A DNA stretch of 64,000 bases from CAIVAT01 sp964525995. GTDB lineage: Bacteria > Bacteroidota > Bacteroidia > Bacteroidales > FEN-979. The position numbers were made by a program, and so were the translations under genes. Within the stretch, counting starts at the first letter, position 1. Each line of letters opens with the position of its first letter. The notes under the pieces are model-generated. The model searched no databases. It worked only from the letters and a program-made list of their open reading frames with translations, and was not told where the DNA came from. Location of the stretch: NCBI GenBank assembly GCA_964525995.1, contig CAZGIM010000005.1, positions 1-64,000 of the forward strand. Reading direction: 5' to 3'. Of this stretch, positions 1 through 8,280 are shown piece by piece.

Positions 1-62
1 TGACTTCTCGAAAATCAATCCGTATTATGTTACCCACTCAAAGTGACAAAGAACCTTAAATT

Positions 63-245
63 ATGAACAAAAAGAAATTGATATTTGATTTAGCATTTAT
101 TGTAATTGCAGCAGTCATTTTGATTGTCTTAGTTGAGAGTGGATTAATAGAAAAATATATTGGTTTTGCACTCATTCCAATACTAATCGCATATTACTTC
201 GGACAATTTGTTGAGCGAAAAACAAGAATTAAATCTGAAAAATAA
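63..245 (+). CDS. small membrane protein, unknown function
   Basis: 60-residue protein with two hydrophobic stretches (about residues 7-27 and 31-47), so probably two membrane-spanning helices with a Lys/Arg-rich C-terminus. I recognise no family. The ATG follows a short AT-rich leader without a clear Shine-Dalgarno, which is usual in Bacteroidota. It is the first of four same-strand AT-rich small genes separated by attC-like repeats, so it may be a captured cassette gene. Confidence 0.55.
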   Translation: MNKKKLIFDLAFIVIAAVILIVLVESGLIEKYIGFALIPILIAYYFGQFVERKTRIKSEK

Positions 246-469
246 AGTGATTGATAATAATACATTTTATTGACCGATAAAAATTAACAAAGCAAAACTT
301 AAGAAAGCTTAAAAATGGCCGACTTGTGCAAGATTTTAAGTTCTGTTTGAAGATAAATTCGGAAAAATAAAAAGACTGCTTATTATGCTTTTATGCACAC
401 TGACTGATGGACAAAATAAAAAAGCAGTTAAAACAATGAGAGAAGAAAAATTAAGGGAATAAACAACGA

Positions 470-606
470 AATGCCAACAAATGCTATATGCAATAAGGGT
501 TTCAGTGGTATGCGAAGGATTGTAGCCCGCTTCAACTTTTCATGTACCGTGATAGGAAATCGCCCGCAATCCCTTACTACATATGGCCTCGGCCGTTAGC
601 GGTAAT
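470..606 (+). repeat. attC-like imperfect inverted repeat
   Basis: The left arm at 483-508 (GCTATATGCAATAAGGG) pairs with the right arm at about 561-588 (CCCTTACTACATATGGCC) with a few mismatches. The outer ends carry TGCCAAC (left) and GTTAGCG (right), which mirror each other as TGCCAAC/CGCTAAC. This is the layout of an integron attC site with R'' and R' boxes, although the boxes do not fit the classical GTTRRRY exactly. Between 246 and 470 no intact gene is visible, only a short frame ending at about 461 without a convincing start. Confidence 0.45.
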
Positions 607-647
607 TATCATTTACTGTGACATTTTGAAAAAGAAACTACAATAAA

Positions 648-1088
648 ATGACAGATAAAATAATAACCCTAGCGACATTCATGTTTCCGACAGAAGCATA
701 TCCCCTTATGACAAGACTTGAAGAAGAGGGCATAGAATGCTTTCTTGGTGATGAAAATACTGTTTCTGTTCAACCTTTTCTTTCTAATGCAATCGGAGGA
801 GTAAAACTAAATATCAAAGAAAGTGATGCCGAACAAGCATTATTGATCTTAAAACAGACGTATCAAGACAATAAGAAAGAGGAAAAAAAAGATGACGAAA
901 AGTGGACAAAAGATTTTGTACAAGTAGATACATATTGTCCTGAGTGTGAATCTTATCATGTTTACCGAAGAAAGTTTCCCTGGTATAAAACAATCTTTGC
1001 AATAATTTTTGCGTGGGCTTATGCACCATTAGCCTTTTTAATAAAAAAGCATTATTGCGCTGACTGTGGACATATTTGGGACCAATAA
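648..1088 (+). CDS. DUF2007-type protein with C-terminal zinc ribbon
   Basis: 146 residues. Residues 1-70 resemble the DUF2007 'putative signal transducing protein' fold, with a start like FMFPTEAYPLMTRLEEEGIE followed by an acidic/Lys-rich linker. A treble of Cys pairs (CPECES near residue 98 and CADCGHIW at the C-terminus) flanks a hydrophobic segment (about residues 112-132). This suggests a membrane-attached zinc-ribbon protein. Function is unknown; DUF2007 proteins are small cytosolic or membrane-linked proteins of unclear role. It lies between two attC-like repeats. Confidence 0.7.
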   Translation: MTDKIITLATFMFPTEAYPLMTRLEEEGIECFLGDENTVSVQPFLSNAIGGVKLNIKESDAEQALLILKQTYQDNKKEEKKDDEKWTKDFVQVDTYCPECESYHVYRRKFPWYKTIFAIIFAWAYAPLAFLIKKHYCADCGHIWDQ

Positions 1089-1115
1089 ATATTACAAAGG
1101 AGGACAACAACTACT

Positions 1116-1182
1116 GCCAATAAATAAGGCTTCGTGAGGCGTAGCCTAGCAAAAAGCCTTATTTATTAGGCTCTGGTATTGG
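1116..1182 (+). repeat. hairpin-forming cassette-junction repeat
   Basis: The left arm CCAATAAATAAGGCTT (1117-1132) pairs almost perfectly (one bulged T) with AAGCCTTATTTATTAGG (1154-1170) across a 21-nt loop. Outer CCAATA/TATTGG letters extend the symmetry. It sits 28 bp after one gene and before the next, as an attC-type junction would. It could also act as a terminator hairpin, but no T-run follows. Confidence 0.45.
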
Positions 1183-1245
1183 AATAGCAGGAGCGAAATT
1201 CATCGGATAGCTAAATTATGATTTATAATTCAAAGATAAATAGAA

Positions 1246-1689
1246 ATGAGATTAAACAATATTAGACTTCTGGTAACGGATTTTGATGAATGTTTCAGAT
1301 TCTACTCTGAGAAAGTTGGATTAAAAGTTACGTGGGGAAGCATTGGCGGAGATTATGCCAGTTTTGACATTGGAATTTCATCTAATAAAATGGGATTCTC
1401 GATTTTCAAATCCGATTTAATGGCAAAACAAGTTGGTAACTTTGATAAAACACTACCTTCAAATAATAGAGAAAAAACTGTGATAGTTCTACAAGTGGAT
1501 AATGTAGATGAAACATATAAAAGATTAATTAATAATGGAGTAGATTTTATTAATAAGCCCAAGGATATTGCTGGTTGGGGTTCAAGAGTTGTCCATTTCA
1601 GAGACCCTGAAAACAATTTGATTGAGTTATATTGTGAATTGCCCAAAGAAATGTGGAGTAAAGATTTATTGGAAGAAATAGAAAAATAA
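1246..1689 (+). CDS. VOC-family (glyoxalase/bleomycin-resistance-like) protein
   Basis: 147 residues with the betaalphabetabetabeta pattern of the vicinal oxygen chelate fold: an N-terminal RLLVTDFDECFRFYSEKVGL motif, and a second module with VDETYKRLINNGVDF and FRDPENNLIELY, the usual C-terminal metal-ligand Glu motif. Such proteins may be glyoxalase-like lyases, dioxygenases or drug-binding resistance proteins; substrate cannot be read from sequence. The single-domain length is standard. It belongs to the AT-rich cassette-like run and is followed by a CCGTTAGTTGCAAT junction at about 1713-1726. Confidence 0.85.
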   Translation: MRLNNIRLLVTDFDECFRFYSEKVGLKVTWGSIGGDYASFDIGISSNKMGFSIFKSDLMAKQVGNFDKTLPSNNREKTVIVLQVDNVDETYKRLINNGVDFINKPKDIAGWGSRVVHFRDPENNLIELYCELPKEMWSKDLLEEIEK

Positions 1690-1710
1690 AAAGCACGACA
1701 CCATGCCATC

Positions 1711-1727
1711 AACCGTTAGTTGCAATA
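1711..1727 (+). repeat. attC-like right box (cassette junction remnant)
   Basis: AACCGTTAGTTGCAATA in the 66-bp gap resembles the right box GGCCGTTAGCGGTAAT at 591-606. No matching left arm is visible here, so this junction is truncated or degenerate. Confidence 0.3.
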
Positions 1728-1755
1728 GCAGAAAGACAAAAACACTCTTACGAAA

Positions 1756-2493
1756 ATGGATTACGAAATATTAATTGGAGAAAATAGAATTAGTGAAATA
1801 CAAAGATCCTTAGGCTTAGATACATGGCCTGAATTCATGCAGCATGATAATATTGTAAATAAATATTGGCCTGATTTGTATACAGACTTTTTAAAATTTC
1901 AATTTGCATTATTTGATAAACAAGAAATTGTCGGGATTAGTAATACTGTTCATTTGAACTGGCAAAGGTCATTTTCAGAATTACCTGATAACGGATTGGA
2001 TTGGGCTATGGACAAAGCAAGTAAAGATTTTAAACTTGGATTAAAACCTAATCTTCTAATTGGAGTTCAAATATTGATTAATCCAAAATATCAAAGCCAA
2101 GGTATTAGCTATAAAATGCTGACTATTATGAAGGATATAGCAAAATCTAATGGGATTAGCAATATAGCCTTGCCGGTAAGACCGACATTAAAGAGTCAAT
2201 ATCCATTAATTTCAATTGAAAAATATACAAATTGGAAAAACAAAAATAATTTACCGTTTGATCCATGGATTAGGGTTCACATAAAGGCTGGAGGTAAGAT
2301 TGTTGGGATTTGTAATAAGTCTATGTCTATATCAGGGACTATTTCAGATTGGGAAAAATGGACTGGATTATTATTCCCTGATTCGGGTGATTATATAGTT
2401 GATAAAGCGTTGATTCCAATTTCTGTTGACAAGAAAAATGATATAGGGACTTATATAGAGCCTAATGTTTGGATTATTCATGAATTAAATTAG
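1756..2493 (+). CDS. GNAT-like N-acetyltransferase
   Basis: 245 residues. The central part has a GNAT-like acetyl-CoA binding stretch: GVQILINPKYQSQGISYKML (about residues 104-123), matching the V-x-P-x-x-x-x-x-G-x-(G/S) motif A pattern with SQGIS replacing R/QxxGxG/A, then a helix and NIALPVRPTLKSQYP. It resembles larger GNAT relatives in Bacteroidota; the acceptor substrate is unknown. It is the last gene of the cassette-like run and ends before a gap of about 600 bp with no intact gene. Confidence 0.65.
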   Translation: MDYEILIGENRISEIQRSLGLDTWPEFMQHDNIVNKYWPDLYTDFLKFQFALFDKQEIVGISNTVHLNWQRSFSELPDNGLDWAMDKASKDFKLGLKPNLLIGVQILINPKYQSQGISYKMLTIMKDIAKSNGISNIALPVRPTLKSQYPLISIEKYTNWKNKNNLPFDPWIRVHIKAGGKIVGICNKSMSISGTISDWEKWTGLLFPDSGDYIVDKALIPISVDKKNDIGTYIEPNVWIIHELN

Positions 2494-2821
2494 CTACACA
2501 ACTAATATCGGGGGTTAAATAAAATCTTTCAAAAAATCAGGTAAAATTACAATCCTCACAAAACAATAACTTAGAAACATCTATAAGAACCACATATAAT
2601 ATTCCCGTTTTTCTCAGATTTTTCTCATAAACCGGGTAAAACTGAATAGATCCGGTTATACGGTTTTGTACTACACCATGATCAAATCTCAATCCAAAGA
2701 TAAGTAAATCAATAAGATAAATGGAATTTATAATTATATGGAAAGGTACTGAATAACTCCAAAATAATCCTGGCGGGGAGACCCCAATAGACACTTGACC
2801 CTCAGTAAATCAATACGATAA

Positions 2822-3110
2822 TCAGATGGTTCTCTTTTTTTGTCTCGGAAGTAAGTCAAAAACACTGGGTTCAATTGCCATTTTATATGTACCTGTTAGC
2901 AGTATAATTTGTGAAATCAAAATTTTGGCTGCTTTGAATGGACTTTTATAAAATCTATCATTTCCTGCAAATTAGTCACTTTTGGATGTCAGTCAGGATC
3001 TGGAAATTGCTCTAATCCCAAAAATTTCGAGTTGTTGTTTCCTGACACATCAATCGTAAAAGTGCATTCAGTTGTCACTTGTTGGCCTGGAATATCAAAT
3101 ACAGTAAGAA
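2822..3110 (-). pseudogene. decayed reading frame of unknown family
   Basis: Read on the minus strand, a frame runs on from within the end of the neighbouring mannosidase gene and encodes ...TVFDIPGQQVTTECTFTIDV..., then an in-frame TGA (2989-2991, where one change would give Trp). It continues to an A-run near 2920, where a one-base shift restores an open frame ending ...PSVFDLLPRQKKRTI at a TGA (2822-2824). The two lesions suggest a degraded gene; I do not recognise the family. The rest of the gap (2494-2821) shows nothing supportable. Confidence 0.35.
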
Positions 3111-3113
3111 TGC

Positions 3114-5660
3114 TTATTCCTCCAGCACATTCACTTCTTTTATCACGTCACCTGTTTTGTTCATCGGTACAACGAAGGTTTTTATTTCACAGGGTTTCAT
3201 GGTAAAATCAACAGACTTATTCAACGATTTGATTTCAATCGCTGCTTTTGTCGCCTTCCCGTTAAGTTCAACACAGCGAAGGATCCACCCGCTGCTATCC
3301 TCCGCTATTTTAGCGGCTGTAATGGAAATACCTTCACCTGTGAGGGTGATAAAAGAATTCTTTTTCGGTAATGTTCCTGGATGATTGTTGGTGAGGAACA
3401 CGATTGGTTTCATTAAATATTCCTCGGCTTTACGGGCAATAGCTCCATCGCGCCAGTCGCCATTATGAGGCACGAGTTTGTAAGTGAACTCATGTATGCC
3501 CTGTTCCATGTAACGGTAACCATCACTCACCTGAACAGTGTCGGGAATATGCTCCGACCATGCAGTGCTGTGTAAAATGGTCATCTGCATATCTCCGTCT
3601 TTCACGCTGTAACTGCATTTGCTGTCGTTGAGAAGCGATATTCCAAATGTTCCGCTGCTGTCGTTCCCGCTAATGTCAACCCATGTCTGTCCGGGCTCTT
3701 CGTCGCCGTTCATCGTTCGTTGAATAAATCCATATGGGATGGAATAAGTCAATGTGCCTTTGGGCAAAACTGTCGGGTAACTTATTTTAAGCATCTTTTG
3801 AATTTCATGCCAGTCGAGGGTAACCATACAATCCAGTCCCCCTGAATTTTTGCATAAAGAAAAGTTCTGTATTACAGATGAATTTCCGTAATACATTTTC
3901 ACCTGTAAGGACGCTTGTTCGGGACCCGTTTCCATGATGGTAAATTCAGGTTTTTCAAATTTCCCTATCACTTTATTATAGGCAACAACACCGTGCCCCC
4001 AGGTATCGCCAGAGTCTTTTAAAACTAAAGGAACAGCGCCGGGTTTCAGTAATAATTCACGCTTGCTTTTTTTATCGAAATACGAAATGATATAGCCGGT
4101 TTGTTTATCAAAGATTATTTTCACAAAATCATTTTCCAACGAATTTTCTGTGACTATCCCTTTTACCTCCGGTTTCAGGGGTTTCCTGGCGCTGCTGAAA
4201 TCCAGTCTGAAAATTTTATAACCGAAACCCGGTATTTCAGCTTCAAATAATGCAGTGGCTCTCCATCTTACTTTAGCTCCCGCCGTTCTCACTTCCTGAT
4301 AGGTCACTTCTTTTCCCTCATCATTGTAAAGTACCGGTGTTACTTTGTAATCCTCTTTTTCCGTCTCAACGCGGATATACTTTTTTACTGTCCATGCGCA
4401 TGGATTGAAAACGATGAAAGGAATGGAGTTTTTAAATGCCGTATCCGCAGTATTTACCTGCGTTACTAATTGCTGCATGGCTGTTGATTGAATGTCCCTG
4501 GCTTCCGACAAGGCATAGCCGAGGTCGTTACGTGCATCGGTGTACGCCGACTCTATTGCCGAGCCAGCTAATATATCATGAAACTGGTTGAACAAAACTT
4601 TTTTCCACGATTCATTGAGTCGCGAAGTCTGATTCGCTGAGCTGAACATGGCTGTTGTGAGTGATGAAACTTTTTCGGCCGATAACATCGCAATTTCCGC
4701 CTGACGATTCCACATCTTTATATCGGAGCAGGCAGAATAACATCCGCGTGCGTGATGTTGTAATTCGTCATCAACGACTGGAAATGAATTTTGCATCGGT
4801 TTAATCCAGTCGACAAAGTCTTCAAGCGAGCCGAAGTGCATATTGGGATATTTGCCTGCTTCTAATTCTTTTATTTTCTGAATATTTTCAATCGTTGGTC
4901 CGCCGCCGTGATTGCCTACTCCATAAAAGAAAGGGAAGGTGTTTATTCCGGGAAGATCTTTGGCATAACGTTGTCGCAATCGTTCGATAACCGTTTCATA
5001 ATTCCCGGTTCTGCTATTATTGTATGAAGCGGCAATCTGCACGGCCAACACCCCAGAGCCGTCAGGACCCTTCCAGTTGAACAAAGGGGAAGGCAGCGCA
5101 GGGTTATCATTTGTATTTGGACGCATGAAACAATATGATTGCATTTCCTGCAAATTCAAAATTTGCGGTAATGTCCAGGGATGACCGAATGCATCAGGGT
5201 TAAAACCGATCATTACCTTTTTACCAAAATTCTTCTGAAAATAAAGCTGCCCATATAAACCCTGTCGCAACAGCGATTCACCTAAGGGGCAGTTCAGATC
5301 AGGCTCTATCCACCATCCTCCCACAATATTCCAGCGACCTTCACCAACCCTGTATTTTATCTCGCTGAACATGGCAGTATCGGTTTTCGCGACCCATTCA
5401 TAAAATTGTGCAGAGCTTGCAATAAACGACACGCCAGTAAATTCTTTCATCCTGTCTAATGCTGAGCGAAAAGTTGCAAACACTTCGGCATATCCTTCAT
5501 CTTTGGTCCAGCGCCACACGGGATCAATATGCGCATGACCTATAGCAACAATAACAGGAAGGCTGTCCTGTTTTTTCGCGGCTGGGACTGAACCGGATTT
5601 TTGCGCTTGTGCGATGAGTATACACAAGAACATCACGAGAAGCGATATGATTTTTTTCAT
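3114..5660 (-). CDS. secreted alpha-mannosidase, glycoside hydrolase family 38
   Basis: About 848 residues, beginning with a signal peptide (MKKIISLLVMFLCILIAQAQ). I prefer this start to one five codons upstream because it opens directly with the Lys-rich n-region. The N-terminal catalytic domain carries the GH38 zinc motif GHAHIDPVW (His and Asp ligands) and the nucleophile Asp in NPDAFGHPW about 110 residues later. A further ligand motif is NQFHDILAGS, mid-protein. A large beta-sandwich domain follows. GH38 enzymes release alpha-mannose with retention, using Zn2+. It is the last gene of a three-gene operon behind a ROK kinase (18-bp gap) and a GH28 enzyme, consistent with glycan trimming in the periplasm. 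Confidence 0.93.
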   Translation of the reverse strand: MKKIISLLVMFLCILIAQAQKSGSVPAAKKQDSLPVIVAIGHAHIDPVWRWTKDEGYAEVFATFRSALDRMKEFTGVSFIASSAQFYEWVAKTDTAMFSEIKYRVGEGRWNIVGGWWIEPDLNCPLGESLLRQGLYGQLYFQKNFGKKVMIGFNPDAFGHPWTLPQILNLQEMQSYCFMRPNTNDNPALPSPLFNWKGPDGSGVLAVQIAASYNNSRTGNYETVIERLRQRYAKDLPGINTFPFFYGVGNHGGGPTIENIQKIKELEAGKYPNMHFGSLEDFVDWIKPMQNSFPVVDDELQHHARGCYSACSDIKMWNRQAEIAMLSAEKVSSLTTAMFSSANQTSRLNESWKKVLFNQFHDILAGSAIESAYTDARNDLGYALSEARDIQSTAMQQLVTQVNTADTAFKNSIPFIVFNPCAWTVKKYIRVETEKEDYKVTPVLYNDEGKEVTYQEVRTAGAKVRWRATALFEAEIPGFGYKIFRLDFSSARKPLKPEVKGIVTENSLENDFVKIIFDKQTGYIISYFDKKSKRELLLKPGAVPLVLKDSGDTWGHGVVAYNKVIGKFEKPEFTIMETGPEQASLQVKMYYGNSSVIQNFSLCKNSGGLDCMVTLDWHEIQKMLKISYPTVLPKGTLTYSIPYGFIQRTMNGDEEPGQTWVDISGNDSSGTFGISLLNDSKCSYSVKDGDMQMTILHSTAWSEHIPDTVQVSDGYRYMEQGIHEFTYKLVPHNGDWRDGAIARKAEEYLMKPIVFLTNNHPGTLPKKNSFITLTGEGISITAAKIAEDSSGWILRCVELNGKATKAAIEIKSLNKSVDFTMKPCEIKTFVVPMNKTGDVIKEVNVLEE

Positions 5661-5693
5661 AGCTTGGAATAACACAATTTGAACATAGTTCCC

Positions 5694-6545
5694 TTAAAAT
5701 CCATTCTTTGCAATGTAAGCGGCTCCGGCAATGGCCGTATCATATCCCAGCTTTGATAATGCGAGTAGGGGAGGCTTCACAAGGGTTAATTGTCTTTTCA
5801 TTTCCGCTTCGATTTTTTGAAGAAAGGGTTCGCCTGCGCCAAAAGCAATTCCTCCGCCGAAAACAATAATATCGGGGGTCATTATGGTTGCAATATTACG
5901 TAAACCCTGCCCGAGATTATAGATCACCTCACTCCATTCGTCATCGTTAAGCTCTTCAGCGGGTTTGCCATATATTCTTTTTATTGCATTTCCCGACACC
6001 AGGGCTTCTATGCAATCGGGCGAACCACATTCACATTGTACTTTTTCGGGATATCTGCACCTGAAGTTGATGGTTTGATGTCCCACTTCAGGATGATTCC
6101 CATTAAAGCCACGGTAAACTTTACCGTCGATGATATATCCTCCTCCCATTCCTGTGCTCAACGTGATATAAAGGAACTTCTCATGACTGTATTTTCCAAG
6201 ATGATATTCGCCCAATGCTGCAACATTGGTATCAACATCAACATAAAAAGGGCATCCCCATTTTTTTTCCATCATATCTTTAAGAGGAATATTCCGCCAT
6301 TGGTGCTGATGCAAAGGTGACACAATACCCCTGACCGCATCGAGCGGACCACCGATCGCGGCTCCGATACCGCCAATTCTGTCTTTATTGGAAACTTCGT
6401 TTATCATTTTATTAAGGAGATCGATCCCCTCATTAAAATCTTCAGGAGTGTTGTATTTGACACGTTTTATTTCCAGCAAATTTTCAGTGAAGGAGGCGAC
6501 CATGAATTTTGTGCCGCCAATGTCTAATGCAATGTACTGTTTCAT
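5694..6545 (-). CDS. ROK-family sugar kinase
   Basis: 283 residues. ATP-binding phosphate motif DIGGTK at residues 8-13, a second motif FGGGIAFG near the C-terminus, and the ROK zinc site formed by a His (GHQT) and a Cys cluster (CECGSPDC). ROK members phosphorylate glucose, fructose, mannose or N-acetylhexosamines; which sugar is used here cannot be told. Placed between an alpha-mannosidase and a GH28 enzyme, mannose or a related hexose is a reasonable inference. It has no N-terminal HTH, so it is a kinase rather than a ROK repressor. Cytoplasmic. Confidence 0.88.
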   Translation of the reverse strand: MKQYIALDIGGTKFMVASFTENLLEIKRVKYNTPEDFNEGIDLLNKMINEVSNKDRIGGIGAAIGGPLDAVRGIVSPLHQHQWRNIPLKDMMEKKWGCPFYVDVDTNVAALGEYHLGKYSHEKFLYITLSTGMGGGYIIDGKVYRGFNGNHPEVGHQTINFRCRYPEKVQCECGSPDCIEALVSGNAIKRIYGKPAEELNDDEWSEVIYNLGQGLRNIATIMTPDIIVFGGGIAFGAGEPFLQKIEAEMKRQLTLVKPPLLALSKLGYDTAIAGAAYIAKNGF

Positions 6546-6601
6546 GATAAAAGTCTTAAATGCAATATTTAGTTCGCACTAGTGGATTGACATACCTGAG
6601 A

Positions 6602-8071
6602 TTATTTTTCAACAACCACCCCTGTCGATTTATGTGAATACACAGGATCTTTTTTACCGCCAGGTTCAGTTATTGTAAGCGTTTTAAAAGTAGCACCCTG
6701 AACATCATTAAGCACAACCGGCATCCTGAAATCCGGTTTATCGCATATCATCGTAACATGGGTGAAAGTAATATTTTTTGCATGACGTATATAAAATCCC
6801 CATGCCGGAAGCTCTTTGAACATCGAGAATTCCGGATATTTGCCTTTCACTTCAGGGATGGAGTCTATTTTATCAAGATCAACTTTGGCAAAATTTGCAT
6901 TGCCACCTCCGGGATAATGTATCTCAATATTTTTCAAAGTAACGTTCTCAATCTTCGCATCGGGCATGCCAACAATACTGGCAGGAGAAATGTTACGCGG
7001 CATATCTTCCACAGGCCCTTCGTAACGGTAGCCGGCATCGGGCTTAGTGGCAGGAATTTCGACATACAGGTTTGAAATATTGACATTGCTCATTTTGCCT
7101 TTTCGACCCTTTTGCCGTTCACCGATGCTGAGGAATATTGCATTTCCCGTATTTATTGCCTTCAGACTGTCAACAATAATATTATCGACGGTTGCACCGT
7201 CAACGGCAGAAATAGTGATTGCCGAGCGATAGGTGTCGAAAATGACATTTTTTATGATCCTGATATTTTTAAAGCCCCCGTATGAAGCGGTACCGAATTT
7301 AATGCCGCTGGCGCTGGAACGTACGGTATTGTTGTAAACGTAAATATTCTGGCAAACAGCGCTGGTGTCATGCGATTTCAGGCATATTCCGTCGTCGGAA
7401 GCATCAATATATGAGTTTTTGATGCTCACACTGTCGCAATCGACTATATCAATTCCGTCGTTGTTCCAGTATGCCTTGGAGTCAAGGGTTACTTTGTCAA
7501 TTACAACGTTTTTACATTGGTCGGTAACGAGTGTCCAGGCGCAGGGGTCTTTAAATGTGATCCCCCGGAGCGTTACATTGGTGCATTCCCTGAAATAAAT
7601 GTCGAACGGTCGGCTGGCACCAGGGCGGTCGTCAATAAGTTTGTCAATGATCACCTCTTTATAGACCATATCAATGATGTTATTTGCCAGAGCGAAGCCT
7701 TGCCCGTCAATGACGCCCATACCGGTGATGCCGATATTCTTCACATTATAGGCAAGTATGAGCGCCGGTTGTTTTAACGCTTTCTGATAATCGAATGGAT
7801 TGGTAGAACCAACAATGACGGCCCCTTCCTGCAGCTGTATGGTGACATTGTCTTTCATGAAAACGGAACCGGTAAGATAGCGCCCCACATAAAAAACCAG
7901 CCTTCCGCCGCCGTTTTCACTAATAAAATCAATGCCTTTCTGAATGGATGTTGTATTCAAAGTCACGCCGTCTGATTTAATACCAAACATAGATGCTTTG
8001 TAGTCCTTTGCCGAAAGGTGGATCGATAAGCCCAGCAATAAAACAAGGGACATAAGTTTTAAAGGTTTCAT
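6602..8071 (-). CDS. GH28 polygalacturonase-like glycoside hydrolase
   Basis: 489 residues with signal peptide (MKPLKLMSLVLLLGLSIHLSA). Right-handed beta-helix repeats and the GH28 active-site series are visible: NNDGID (equivalent of NTD), DASDDGICLKS (the catalytic DD pair), SGIKFGT in place of the canonical GHG, and NIRIIKN (equivalent of RIK). The family cleaves galacturonan, rhamnogalacturonan or related polymers by inversion. The missing His of the GHG motif is common in Bacteroidota GH28 groups and may mean a different substrate. First gene of the GH28-ROK-GH38 operon; 56 bp separates it from the kinase. The 209 bp upstream shows no convincing gene. Confidence 0.9.
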   Translation of the reverse strand: MKPLKLMSLVLLLGLSIHLSAKDYKASMFGIKSDGVTLNTTSIQKGIDFISENGGGRLVFYVGRYLTGSVFMKDNVTIQLQEGAVIVGSTNPFDYQKALKQPALILAYNVKNIGITGMGVIDGQGFALANNIIDMVYKEVIIDKLIDDRPGASRPFDIYFRECTNVTLRGITFKDPCAWTLVTDQCKNVVIDKVTLDSKAYWNNDGIDIVDCDSVSIKNSYIDASDDGICLKSHDTSAVCQNIYVYNNTVRSSASGIKFGTASYGGFKNIRIIKNVIFDTYRSAITISAVDGATVDNIIVDSLKAINTGNAIFLSIGERQKGRKGKMSNVNISNLYVEIPATKPDAGYRYEGPVEDMPRNISPASIVGMPDAKIENVTLKNIEIHYPGGGNANFAKVDLDKIDSIPEVKGKYPEFSMFKELPAWGFYIRHAKNITFTHVTMICDKPDFRMPVVLNDVQGATFKTLTITEPGGKKDPVYSHKSTGVVVEK

Positions 8072-8280
8072 AACGATGATTTTAGGTTAACGATTTTCAG
8101 ATCACAATGCAATAGATAAAAACGTAGAAAAAACATTGATGAAGCCAACAATAAAGATACACCCATAGAACCAACTACCACTAGTGGAATTTTTCCACCA
8201 CAGATAACGCGTCCACTTTCGAACAACCATTTCTTCATGAAATACATCCGGTGGGTCTCGTTCCTCAACCTCACGAAGGC

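Noticed and set aside
2537..2794. 85-codon minus-strand frame
   Set aside because: No motif and a weak composition; lies in AT-rich DNA after the cassette run.
1..3110. CRISPR array or phage att site as explanation of the inverted repeats
   Set aside because: Repeats differ in sequence, are unequally spaced and enclose genes, not spacers; no phage genes are seen.
8068..8274. 68-codon minus-strand frame before the GH28 gene
   Set aside because: It covers the likely promoter and leader of the operon and has no recognisable domain.
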